A stretch of 64,000 nt of DNA, taken from positions 1 through 64,000 of the forward strand of contig JAKSJO010000004.1 in NCBI GenBank assembly GCA_024398125.1. Reading direction: 5' to 3'. The notes under the pieces are model-generated. The model did no database searches. It saw nothing but the letters and a program-made list of their open reading frames with translations, and had not been told where the DNA came from. Source of the stretch: Bacteroidales bacterium (GTDB lineage Bacteria > Bacteroidota > Bacteroidia > Bacteroidales > UBA932). The number at the start of each line of letters is the position of its first letter. Position 1 is the first letter of the stretch. The translations under genes were made by a program, and so were the position numbers. Positions 44,614-53,091 of the stretch are shown here, piece after piece.

Positions 44614-45228
44614 ATGTTGGTCATAGGCATAGCAGGCGGCTCGGGCAGCGGCAAGACAACGGTTGTAAAGGCCATCACCGAACGCATCGGCAAGAGGGCT
44701 GTGGTCATTCCACAGGACAGTTACTACCGTGATTGCAGCGATCTTCCGGAAGAAGAGAAGAGAGTTCATAACTTCGACCATCCGGATGCAATCGAGTGGG
44801 AGCTCCTCTGTGAGCATCTCAAGGCGCTCAAGCGTGGAGAAAGCATTGAACAGCCTGTCTATTCCTATCTGACTTGCGGCCGTACCGAGGAGACAGTGAA
44901 AGTCGAGCCTGCCGATGTCGTGATCATCGAAGGCATTCTCATCTTTACCTGCAAGGAGCTTATGGACCAGATGGACATCAAGCTCTTTGTGGATGCGGAT
45001 GACGATGACCGTCTCATGCGTGTCATGGCCCGCGACATTGCCGAGCGAGGCAAGGATGTCTACTGGGTCATCGAGCGCTATTCGCGTACAGTGAAGCCAA
45101 TGTATCTCCAGTTCATCAACCCCAGCAAGAGATACGCAGACATAATCATCCCGCAGGGTGGACACAACAAGGTTGCAGTCGATGTGATCATCGCGACCAT
45201 AGAAAAAGCGCTCCAGAACAATTCCTAA
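44614..45228 (+). CDS. udk: Uridine kinase
   Basis: 204 residues, the usual length. The P-loop GGSGSGKTT is at residues 8-16, followed by PQDSYYRD and the NFDHPDAIEW motif that binds the nucleoside, and a lid with RDIAERGKDV. It phosphorylates uridine and cytidine for pyrimidine salvage. It is squeezed between asnS and a TonB-like gene with 3-bp gaps, so all three are probably one transcript. Confidence 0.95.
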   Translation: MLVIGIAGGSGSGKTTVVKAITERIGKRAVVIPQDSYYRDCSDLPEEEKRVHNFDHPDAIEWELLCEHLKALKRGESIEQPVYSYLTCGRTEETVKVEPADVVIIEGILIFTCKELMDQMDIKLFVDADDDDRLMRVMARDIAERGKDVYWVIERYSRTVKPMYLQFINPSKRYADIIIPQGGHNKVAVDVIIATIEKALQNNS

Positions 45229-45231
45229 TCC

Positions 45232-45945
45232 ATGAGAAGAGAGGACAGAGCAGGACTTTATATCACCGTGATAGTACATCTCACGGTGATTATCGTTTTG
45301 CTTATCAGCCAGATCGGCTTTGCCCTCCAGAGTGAGAATTCCTTCGTGCTCGACTTCTCGAAACAGGAGCAGATCGAAGAACTCAAGAAGGAATTGGATT
45401 TCAAGGAAGAAGTCAGCCGCCGTATCGATGAGCTCATCGCTGCCCAGGGTGTCAGCATCCCCTCCAATGTCCGCAATGTGGCCGTTGACCGAGGTGCTCT
45501 CAGGGATGACAGAGGCACGGATGCCGATCAGCTCTACAAGGATGCCGAGCGCCTCCAGCAGGACCTTATGAACGGTCACAGTCTCCCGGATGAGCCTGAT
45601 GATGATTACGTAAGGACTCCATCGAAGAATGACAGCAAGAAAGAAGAGAAGAAGGCTGTATACTCAGGCCCTTCAGTCGTGTCATATCAGCTTGACGGCC
45701 GAAAGGCAAGCCGACTGCCAATTCCGGCATATCGCTGTATGGGTGCAGGCGAGGTGACTGTCATAATCAAGGTCGACAACGCAGGAAACGTAACGTTTGC
45801 GAAGGTCGACGATGATGTCTCTTCAACCGACAAGTGTCTGCGCGATTTCGCTGTTCGCGCAGCCCGTGGAGCGAAGTTTTCATCTTCACCTACAGCTCCG
45901 GCCAATCAGCTTGGCAACATTGTCTACGCTTTCGTCGCTCAGTGA
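45232..45945 (+). CDS. TonB-like envelope protein
   Basis: 237 residues. One membrane helix (about 9-30), a charged, coiled-coil-prone region (about 38-75), a Lys/Asp-rich linker, and a C-terminal domain (about 150-237) of the TonB/TolA kind: VSYQLDGRKASRLPIPAYRC then GEVTVIIKVDNAGNV. No ExbB/ExbD gene is adjacent, unlike the copy at 0.2-1 kb, so partner and substrate are unknown. Its stop overlaps the convergent ABC transporter gene by seven bases. Confidence 0.75.
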   Translation: MRREDRAGLYITVIVHLTVIIVLLISQIGFALQSENSFVLDFSKQEQIEELKKELDFKEEVSRRIDELIAAQGVSIPSNVRNVAVDRGALRDDRGTDADQLYKDAERLQQDLMNGHSLPDEPDDDYVRTPSKNDSKKEEKKAVYSGPSVVSYQLDGRKASRLPIPAYRCMGAGEVTVIIKVDNAGNVTFAKVDDDVSSTDKCLRDFAVRAARGAKFSSSPTAPANQLGNIVYAFVAQ

Positions 45946-47579
45946 TTTTCTATTCTGAGAATGCTTCCCGCGAATTGTGTTACTGCTTCGCGGTGGGTTA
46001 CCCATATTATTGTCTTGTTCCCCGAGAAATGAGCGCTCAGACGCTCTATGAGGGTATGTTCGGTAGCTGAATCAAGTGCGGATGTCGCCTCGTCCAGAAT
46101 GAGGATTCCGCCGTCCTGGAGCAGTGCCCTTGCAATTGCGATACGCTGAGCCTGGCCTTCGCTGAGTCCGCTGCCTTTTTCCGAACATTTTGTATCCATA
46201 CCATCGGGAAGGTCGAGGACGAAGTCCGCCACGGCCAGATGAAGCGCTTCGCGCAGCTTTTCCTCACTCGCATCAGGGGCCGCCATCATAAGGTTCTCGC
46301 GGATGCTGCCGCTCATGAGACTGTTACCCTGGGGTACATACATGAAGTTGCAGCGTGTATCGGCGCAGACAGGGACGCTCCTTTTGTTGTCGTAGATTTC
46401 GATGCTGCCTCCGTTTGGCTTGAGCAGGGCCAGAATCAGGCGGGTGAGAGTGCTCTTGCCTGAGCCTGTGGCTCCCATTATTGCAGTGACGCTGCCTGGC
46501 TCGAATGTATGCGAGAAATCCGTGAAGACAGGGCCCTTCTGCTCAGGATATCTGAAATCCAGACCGGTGACGCGTATGCCTGGCACGCCGTCCATCCTTA
46601 TCGCTCCACTTTCCTTCTCGAGAGGCTGGTCTTCCAGCTCCATAAGTCGCTCGACGGATGTCAGGCTGTGGATGAACGCCGGGATGTGGCGGCTGATGTC
46701 TGCAATAGGTCTTTGGATCTGTCCGACCAGCTGCAGGAATGCTGTCATCGTTCCGAATGTGATTGCTCCTGACCTGATGCCGAAAATTCCCCAGAGAAAG
46801 GCAGCGCAATAGCCTGCGTTGAATCCGAATCCCATGAAGCCGCGTGCCGCGGCATTATAGTTCATTCGCTCGACTGTATTGGAGAATATGTCTGCCTGGA
46901 GCGATGCCATGCGGTCCATGACCCTTTCCATGCCGGCCATTGTCTTTATGAGGATGCGGTTCTGGAGGTTCTCCTGCATGTGTCCCTGTAACTCGCTGTC
47001 AAGCGCTCTGATCCTGGAGGTGAGCCTGCGAATTGTCTTGAAGAACATCTTGCTGCCGATCACGGCGACAGGCATGAGGATCACCAGTACCCAAAGCAGG
47101 GCAGGCTGCAGGCTGAACATGTAGATGGCTGCGGCTGCGAACTGACAGACCGTGATCACGACTGCGGGGACGCGTGAGCATACAAGGTCGTTCACGACGC
47201 GTATGTCTTCTTCGAGACGGTTGACTGTATCGGCAGAGTGAAAGCTCTCGCGGCCGGTCCATTCGGATCGCATGACGTGGCTGAAGTACTGTCTGCGCAT
47301 CTGGATGGCAGATTTGGTGGTGAACCAGTTTTCCCACCAGTTTGCACCGAGACGTCCGACCAGCTGGACCATCATGATTCCTATCATCAGCATCACGTGA
47401 GTGCCGAGATTCTTGTCGCTGACGCCGCTGGCTATGTCGACAAGGGCCTTGCTGACCCATACGAAAGCCATCGATGCGGCAATCTGGATCGCTCCGATGG
47501 CGCAGCTGACCACAATCGGACCTATCGCAGGAATGAGCATTCCCGACAAGCCTTTCATACATGTTCTAACATCTTTCAT
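45939..47579 (-). CDS. ABC exporter (fused membrane and ATPase domains)
   Basis: 546 residues. Five to six membrane helices occupy about 10-290 (exporter type I fold), and the nucleotide-binding domain about 330-546 has Walker A GATGSGKST, signature LSEGQAQR, Walker B ILILDEATSALD and a switch His in WVTHRE. It exports an unknown compound. The gene overlaps by 4 bp with the preceding peptidase gene, as in peptide or lipopeptide export cassettes. There is no N-terminal C39 peptidase domain, so a separate peptidase would be needed for leader removal. Confidence 0.9.
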   Translation of the reverse strand: MKDVRTCMKGLSGMLIPAIGPIVVSCAIGAIQIAASMAFVWVSKALVDIASGVSDKNLGTHVMLMIGIMMVQLVGRLGANWWENWFTTKSAIQMRRQYFSHVMRSEWTGRESFHSADTVNRLEEDIRVVNDLVCSRVPAVVITVCQFAAAAIYMFSLQPALLWVLVILMPVAVIGSKMFFKTIRRLTSRIRALDSELQGHMQENLQNRILIKTMAGMERVMDRMASLQADIFSNTVERMNYNAAARGFMGFGFNAGYCAAFLWGIFGIRSGAITFGTMTAFLQLVGQIQRPIADISRHIPAFIHSLTSVERLMELEDQPLEKESGAIRMDGVPGIRVTGLDFRYPEQKGPVFTDFSHTFEPGSVTAIMGATGSGKSTLTRLILALLKPNGGSIEIYDNKRSVPVCADTRCNFMYVPQGNSLMSGSIRENLMMAAPDASEEKLREALHLAVADFVLDLPDGMDTKCSEKGSGLSEGQAQRIAIARALLQDGGILILDEATSALDSATEHTLIERLSAHFSGNKTIIWVTHREAVTQFAGSILRIENH

Positions 47580-48022
47580 ATCAGTCTGCGATATATGCCA
47601 AGGATGATTCTTCTTAGTGGCAGCAGTTTCCTCCAGATGGCTGCGCGTCTCTTATGGGATTTGGAAAAGGGGTCTACGGTTTTCCCGGACGGTTTGTTGA
47701 TGCTTGTTACGGTGCCATGCAGATCCTCTATCCTGCATGTCTCTTTTCCGCGCAGATTTCCATCGCCCATCAATGTCACTCTGGAGCCGTCCATCGCCCA
47801 TATCCTGTGCAGGATATATGCTCCACCGATGCGTGCAAGCACGATGTCTCCGACTGCATAACCTTCCATATTGCGGAGTGTTACCGTGTCCTTCTCGCCA
47901 TGGATGAACGGCAGCATGCTGTTCCCTTTGGTAGGGATCACGACATCCTTCCCGTTCTCAAGCATCTGAACGGCTTCTCCGAGCAGTACGGAGTTGGAAA
48001 CAATCAGTTTTTTTGGCTCCAT
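47576..48022 (-). CDS. S24/S26 peptidase, signal peptidase of the Ser-His (SipW/ER) type
   Basis: 148 residues from ATG 48022. The nucleophile is Ser35 in TKGNSMLPF, and where Lys stands in bacterial signal peptidase I there is His72 in YILHRIW, followed by Asp87 in LMGDGN: the Ser-His-Asp pattern of archaeal/ER/SipW-type signal peptidases. No membrane helix is seen. In Bacteroidota such proteins accompany ABC exporters and PqqD-like proteins in putative peptide maturation loci; no PqqD gene is found here. It overlaps the exporter gene by 4 bp. Confidence 0.78.
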   Translation of the reverse strand: MEPKKLIVSNSVLLGEAVQMLENGKDVVIPTKGNSMLPFIHGEKDTVTLRNMEGYAVGDIVLARIGGAYILHRIWAMDGSRVTLMGDGNLRGKETCRIEDLHGTVTSINKPSGKTVDPFSKSHKRRAAIWRKLLPLRRIILGIYRRLI

Positions 48023-48083
48023 ATTCCGCGAAGTTAGCCATAAAAACAATCTCCTACAAGTGGCGTAGAATCTTCAAAAGTGC

Positions 48084-48091
48084 TATCTTTG
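48084..48091 (+). promoter_or_regulatory. Promoter -7 element of the DUF4290-ftsK operon
   Basis: TATCTTTG, 21 bp before ATG 48113, in the divergent region facing the peptidase gene. Confidence 0.5.
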
Positions 48092-48112
48092 TAATTGACA
48101 AACTATGCATAT

Positions 48113-48799
48113 ATGGAACTGATAGACAAGAGCGTTCTGGATTACAATACCGAGAGAGAAAAGCTTGCCATGCCCGAGTATGGCAGGAATGTGCTGAAGA
48201 TGGTGGAGCAGCTTAAGGCCATAGAGGACCGCGATAAGCGCAGTCAGCAGGCGAAGGCTGTCGTAAAGGTCATGGATCTTCTCAATCCTCTGGCCCGCCA
48301 TCAGGAAAATTACGAACAGAAGCTCTGGGACCACCTGTACATGATGGCAGGTCTGGATCTGGATATAGACGCTCCATATCCTGCTCCTGTTGTTGAGGAG
48401 CTTAATAGCCGTCCCCAGGTGATTCCTCTTAAGAAGAAGCCTATAAAGGCATATCACTATGGAAGGAACATCGAGAGCATCATCGATCTTATCGCCGAAG
48501 AGCCAGAGGGAGAGGTGCGCACTTCGATGATACGCTCTCTCGCTGTCTACATGCGTCAGCAGTACCTTATCTGGAACAAGGACAGCGTAGCAGACAGGAC
48601 AATCTTCGATGATATCGAAAAGATGTCCGAAGGACGTATCGTCGTGCCTGAGGATCTGAGTCTCAACAGGATTTCCGACCATGCGAACTTCTCGCGCCCT
48701 ATGATGTCCATAAATGTCGGTCAGGGCCAGGGAAACGGCAGCAATGGCAACAGGCAGTGGCAGAGAAACAACAGAAGAAACGGACAGAGGAGAAAGTAG
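48113..48799 (+). CDS. DUF4290 family protein
   Basis: 228 residues from ATG 48113; the TTG six codons earlier is unlikely and lies close to the -7 box. It begins MELIDKSVLDYNTEREKL with the conserved PEYGRNVLKMVEQ segment of DUF4290, is mostly helical, and ends in a disordered Gly/Asn/Gln/Arg tail (QGNGSNGNRQWQRNNRRN). The family is confined to Bacteroidota and has no known role. It is followed after 3 bp by ftsK. Confidence 0.85.
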   Translation: MELIDKSVLDYNTEREKLAMPEYGRNVLKMVEQLKAIEDRDKRSQQAKAVVKVMDLLNPLARHQENYEQKLWDHLYMMAGLDLDIDAPYPAPVVEELNSRPQVIPLKKKPIKAYHYGRNIESIIDLIAEEPEGEVRTSMIRSLAVYMRQQYLIWNKDSVADRTIFDDIEKMSEGRIVVPEDLSLNRISDHANFSRPMMSINVGQGQGNGSNGNRQWQRNNRRNGQRRK

Positions 48800-48802
48800 C
48801 CG

Positions 48803-51349
48803 ATGGCAAAGAAGGAAAAGAAGGTCAAGAAACAGAAAAGACAGAGACCGGATCTTTTTGCATTCTGGAAGAACTGGGATGATGGTCAGAAGACCGGTTT
48901 CATAAGAATTACAGGAATCGCGCTTGCGATATTCGCAATCTTCGCCCTCGTTTCGATGGCGTCGTACATGATGACCTGGAGGCAGGACCAGAGCCTGCTC
49001 CGCGATCCTGCCATGATGGATTCCGCACACGATGTGGCCAATCTCGGCGGCAAGCTTGGACTCAAGCTGGCCGACCGCTTCATATGCCGCTGGTTCGGAG
49101 TCGGCAGCTTCGCGCTGCTGATCCTGGTTGCAGCAGCTGCGCGTCGTCTTGTTACAGGTACCCGCAGACGTTCCCTCCTCAGACTTGCTCTTTCAACCAT
49201 GACGGGAGCATTCATCCTGTCGCTTGTAGCTGCTTTTGTGGGAAAGATCTTCGGTCTCCAGACAGCAATGGGCAGCGGTCTTGGCGGTCAGACCGGCGCA
49301 TACGTGCTTGATTGGTCCGCCAACCTGATGGGCTCAATATCAAGTGTGCTCCTGATCGCTCTTCTCTCAATAGGCTGGCTGTTTTTCAACAGCAGACGTT
49401 TCGCCGACTGGTTCAACGGACTTGGAGGCGAGCCTCGTCCAAAAAAGACTCCAGTCGAGGAACCCGATACTGAAGTGGACGGTGATGACGAAGGCGACGA
49501 AGATTGTGACGAAGAAGGTGAAGTGGAACCTGAGCTGGTTGACGTTCCGGAACCGGTCAGATTCAATCATACCCCTCTTGCTCCGAGACCGGATGCTCCA
49601 AAGCCGGTAGTCGCTCCTGCTCCAATTGAACCGAAACCTGAGGTTGCAGCCCAACCTGTCCAGCCTGCGCAGCCGGTTCAGCCCGCTCAGCCTGTGGCTC
49701 AGCCGAAACCTCTTCAGGAACCGGCCCCAGATGCCGGTGGTTTCGAAGTCGAGCAGGGAGGAGATATTTCCACCGATGTCGATAAGGAGCTTCCACGCAT
49801 CAACATGAGGGATGAACTTCCTGACTATTCATTTCCTCCGCTCGACCTTCTCGGCAGTTATGAAGACTCCAAGAAGGAGGTGTCCCAGGAGGAACTCAAC
49901 CGAAACAACAACAAGATCCGCGCAACTCTTGCCAACTATAAGATTGATGTCGTTGACGTGAAGGCTGTAGTTGGCCCTACCGTGACACTGTACAAGATTT
50001 ATCCGGCTCCGGGTGTCCGCATCGCGAACATCCGCCAGCGCCAGGAGGATATTGCCCTGTCGCTCAATGCCAAGGGTGTCCGTATCTTCAACCAGGACGA
50101 TTTCGTCGGTATCGAGGTCGCCAATGACAAGCCGTCGATGGTTCCTTTGAGGGGACTTCTCAATTCCGATGAGTTCCGCAACACCAAGGCAGAACTTCCG
50201 GTTGCCATCGGCTGCAATATCCAGAAAAAGGTCCGTGTGTTCGACCTGGCGGACGCTCCGCATCTTCTCGTCGCAGGTGCTACAAAACAGGGTAAGTCGG
50301 TCGGTCTTAATGTCCTTATCGCATCCCTGCTGTATGCAAAGCACCCTTCGGAGATGAAGATGGTGTTCATTGATCCAAAAATGGTGGAATTCTCCGGTTA
50401 TGCGAAGCTCCTGAAGCATTATCTGGCAGTCCTTCCGACAAGCCATGACGACCAGGAGGAGTATGACAACGCAATTGTCACCCAGCCAAAGGATGCCGAC
50501 AAGATACTTGGATCGCTTGCGAAAGAAATGGATGACCGTTTCCTTCTCATGAAGAAGGCTCTTGTGAACAACGTCAAGCTGTATAACAACAAATATCAGG
50601 ACCGTCATCTTCTTCCTACGGAAGGACATCATTACCTCCCATATATCGTCGTGATCATCGATGAGTATGCAGACCTTATCATGTCGGGCGGTAGCGGCGG
50701 CGAGGCTCGCAAGACCGCGAAGAGCATCATGGACAATATCATCCGTCTTGCCCAGAAGGGACGTGCGGCCGGTATCCATGTGGTGCTTGCTACCCAGAGA
50801 CCTTCAGTCGATGTCGTGACCGGTCTCATCAAGTCCAACTTCCCTACACGAATTGCGTTCCGAACCACTACCCGAGTCGATTCTACGACCATTCTCGACA
50901 GTACCGGTGCGGAGAGACTCATCGGCAAGGGAGATATGCTGTATTACGCAGGAGTCGATACCGAGCGTATCCAGTGCGGTTTCATAAGCAATGACGAGAT
51001 CAATTCGCTTGCCGAGTTTGTCGGAAGCCAGAAGGGCTACAAGAAGAGCTACAATACGCCATATTATCTTCCAATGCCTGAGACCGAAGGCGGTGAGGTC
51101 GGCATGATAGACATGACAGACCTTGACGAGCGCTTCGAAGAGGCCGCAAGGATGGTCGTTATGACACAAAAGGGCTCGACTTCCGACCTTCAGCGCAAGC
51201 TTGGCATGGGTTATGCGAAGGCAGGTAGGGTAATGGATCAGCTCGAAGCGGCGGGAATCGTCGGACCTCAGGAAGGCTCAAAGCCAAGACAGGTTCTCGT
51301 TGGAGATTTCGATCAGCTCCAGACCATACTTGATACCTATCTGAAATGA
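48803..51349 (+). CDS. ftsK: FtsK/SpoIIIE-type DNA translocase
   Basis: 848 residues. Four membrane helices lie in residues about 33-195, an acidic and then Pro/Gln/Val-rich linker (PVQPAQPVQPAQPVAQ) in about 215-310, the RecA-like motor from about 350 with Walker A GATKQGKS (492-499) and the YIVVIIDEYADL Walker B, and a winged-helix gamma domain at the end (ADLQRKLGMGY-like, about 785-848). It pumps chromosome ends through the division septum and helps XerCD resolve dimers. The overlap with the next start (ATGATGA) points to coupling. Confidence 0.96.
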   Translation: MAKKEKKVKKQKRQRPDLFAFWKNWDDGQKTGFIRITGIALAIFAIFALVSMASYMMTWRQDQSLLRDPAMMDSAHDVANLGGKLGLKLADRFICRWFGVGSFALLILVAAAARRLVTGTRRRSLLRLALSTMTGAFILSLVAAFVGKIFGLQTAMGSGLGGQTGAYVLDWSANLMGSISSVLLIALLSIGWLFFNSRRFADWFNGLGGEPRPKKTPVEEPDTEVDGDDEGDEDCDEEGEVEPELVDVPEPVRFNHTPLAPRPDAPKPVVAPAPIEPKPEVAAQPVQPAQPVQPAQPVAQPKPLQEPAPDAGGFEVEQGGDISTDVDKELPRINMRDELPDYSFPPLDLLGSYEDSKKEVSQEELNRNNNKIRATLANYKIDVVDVKAVVGPTVTLYKIYPAPGVRIANIRQRQEDIALSLNAKGVRIFNQDDFVGIEVANDKPSMVPLRGLLNSDEFRNTKAELPVAIGCNIQKKVRVFDLADAPHLLVAGATKQGKSVGLNVLIASLLYAKHPSEMKMVFIDPKMVEFSGYAKLLKHYLAVLPTSHDDQEEYDNAIVTQPKDADKILGSLAKEMDDRFLLMKKALVNNVKLYNNKYQDRHLLPTEGHHYLPYIVVIIDEYADLIMSGGSGGEARKTAKSIMDNIIRLAQKGRAAGIHVVLATQRPSVDVVTGLIKSNFPTRIAFRTTTRVDSTTILDSTGAERLIGKGDMLYYAGVDTERIQCGFISNDEINSLAEFVGSQKGYKKSYNTPYYLPMPETEGGEVGMIDMTDLDERFEEAARMVVMTQKGSTSDLQRKLGMGYAKAGRVMDQLEAAGIVGPQEGSKPRQVLVGDFDQLQTILDTYLK

Positions 51350-51975
51350 TGAAAAGACTCCTTGTGGCAGGAGCTCTTGCCCTTGCCTCACTTATGCCTT
51401 TAAAGGCTCAGAATCCTGCAGCGGCTCTGTCTTCAGTGCTGTCCGAGAACGGCCTTCAGTTCGATTATTCCTATGCGTATGATGCAAAGGGCATGAAGAT
51501 CAACGGTACAGGCCATATCACAGCCCAGAATGACGCTTTCCGAATGACCGGAAACGGCCTTCTTCTTGTGTGTGACGGCAAGACGCGCTGGACCGTGGAT
51601 GAAGCTGCGATGGAATGCTATATAGAGACTGTCGATGCTTCGGATCCAGACCTTATGGCTAATCCTGCACTTCTGGTCCTTGGCATGGATCGCTATTGCA
51701 GGAATACAGGAAGTTCGCGCAGGACATTCAAGGGACGCAGCCTGATGGCATACGACTATGAGGCTTCCAGAAAGGGAGTCCCTTTTAAAACGGCCGAGTT
51801 CTTCTTCGATGGTTCAACTCCGGCAGGTGTAAGGCTCAAGCTTGCGGATGGATCTGTCCTGGAACTTGAAATAAAGGGATACAAGAAAGCCGGACCCCTT
51901 TCAATAGATCCGGCCTTGTTTACCGTGAATACCGATTCTCTCGGTTCAGAATATATGATAACCGACCTTAGATAG
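51346..51975 (+). CDS. LolA-like outer-membrane lipoprotein carrier protein
   Basis: 209 residues with a signal peptide ending LMPLKAQ (about 21). The rest is beta-rich with the LolA-type strands FRMTGNGLLLVCDGKTRW and FFFDGSTPAGVRLKLADGS. LolA ferries lipoproteins across the periplasm; Bacteroidota often encode a LolA-like protein right after ftsK. Its start overlaps the ftsK stop, and its stop codon lies inside a terminator hairpin. Confidence 0.8.
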   Translation: MMKRLLVAGALALASLMPLKAQNPAAALSSVLSENGLQFDYSYAYDAKGMKINGTGHITAQNDAFRMTGNGLLLVCDGKTRWTVDEAAMECYIETVDASDPDLMANPALLVLGMDRYCRNTGSSRRTFKGRSLMAYDYEASRKGVPFKTAEFFFDGSTPAGVRLKLADGSVLELEIKGYKKAGPLSIDPALFTVNTDSLGSEYMITDLR

Positions 51976-51987
51976 GTCGGTTTTTTT
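51961..51987 (+). terminator. Terminator overlapping the LolA-like stop codon
   Basis: ACCGACCT, loop TAGAT, AGGTCGGT, then seven T. The stop codon TAG is part of the hairpin and the T run reaches the stop of the convergent gene. Confidence 0.8.
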
Positions 51988-53005
51988 ATTCAGCATCGCG
52001 TACGCAGCGTACCGATGCGTAGAAGCCTTCCTTGCTGGCAGAACCGGTGAGGAGATCCGGATCCGCTACGTAGATGTATCTGAACAAACCCTGTTCTTCG
52101 TCGTACTCGTTTGAGGTCCAGAATGAGGCATACTCATTGACACCGGAGAATTCAACGTCGCCGCTGCGGCCAACGAGGCTGTATCCCATAGGGATTGCGC
52201 TGAATCCGATCTTATCGGTAATCTTCACTGCCGGCCAGAACTCCCACATCCTCTCATTGTTGAACATGGCGTTAAGCATGAATCCGCCGCTCATACCCTC
52301 GAATGTTCCATCGGCTTCGAATGCTTCTGCGTCACCGGCGCAGACTCTTGCAGCTGCGAGCCAGTCCTCCTGGCTAGGAAGACGCCATCCATCGGGACAT
52401 GCGACAGTCGCCTCGTTCCAGTTGTAGTAGCAGCCGAATACCTTTGCAAATACGGCTGAGTTCTCGTATGACTTTCCGTATCCCTCGTACGCGAGGTTCT
52501 CTCGGAACCATTCCTTGTCGCCGATCTTTCCGATGTAGTAGTCCTTGCCGTCGCGTGGGTCGATGAAGATGCTGTCGCCTTCGCGGAGATTCATTCCCTT
52601 GAGACTGGTGCCGCGCTCAGGGTTCACGATCATGGCAGTCTTGTTTGCCGATGTGCCTGTAAAGCCCTCGGCGAATGCATAGGCGTATACAGTGAACGAA
52701 CAAAGGGTGTCCGGCACTGTGAATACATAGTCAATAGACTTTGAAAGAGGTTCTTTTTCGGTGCGGATGGTGTCGGCCTTGCTCATGAACGGAGTAATCT
52801 TCCATGAGAATCCGTAGGACTCTCCATCCTCTCTGGTGACTGCCTTCGGGTGGAGCTTGATCACGTCGCCTGGGGAGACGTAGCTCTGGAGTTCGAAGCT
52901 TGGCGAGCCGCTGAAGGATTCGTATACCTTTGTGTCATCCTTCTTGCATCCGGCCAGGCCGATTGCGGCAATTGCGCCTATGGTAAGTATGTGTCTGAAT
53001 TTCAT
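51986..53005 (-). CDS. FISUMP-domain lipoprotein
   Basis: 339 residues with a lipobox ending at Cys20 (IGLAGC). A PKD-like beta domain (about 35-135) precedes a FISUMP domain (about 140-339) with DGKDYYIGKIGDKEWFRENL, NWNEATVACPDGWRLPSQEDW and SFWTSNEYD...ASVRCVRD. FISUMP domains are found in surface lipoproteins of Bacteroidota and Fibrobacter; the function is unknown. It stands alone on the minus strand. Confidence 0.85.
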   Translation of the reverse strand: MKFRHILTIGAIAAIGLAGCKKDDTKVYESFSGSPSFELQSYVSPGDVIKLHPKAVTREDGESYGFSWKITPFMSKADTIRTEKEPLSKSIDYVFTVPDTLCSFTVYAYAFAEGFTGTSANKTAMIVNPERGTSLKGMNLREGDSIFIDPRDGKDYYIGKIGDKEWFRENLAYEGYGKSYENSAVFAKVFGCYYNWNEATVACPDGWRLPSQEDWLAAARVCAGDAEAFEADGTFEGMSGGFMLNAMFNNERMWEFWPAVKITDKIGFSAIPMGYSLVGRSGDVEFSGVNEYASFWTSNEYDEEQGLFRYIYVADPDLLTGSASKEGFYASVRCVRDAE

Positions 53006-53063
53006 TTTCAGTCTTATAATCTAACAACCTGCAAATTTCGTCATTTTTGACGCAAAAATCAAT

Positions 53064-53071
53064 TACATTTG
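53064..53071 (+). promoter_or_regulatory. Promoter -7 element of apbE
   Basis: TACATTTG, 20 bp before ATG 53092. A TTTG occurs upstream but at too short a spacing. Confidence 0.45.
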
Positions 53072-53091
53072 TGCAAATACTTTGCCGAATC

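Noticed and set aside
48083-49030. A 315-codon minus-strand open frame across DUF4290 and the start of ftsK
   Set aside because: Antisense to two genes with clear family identity and a shared promoter.
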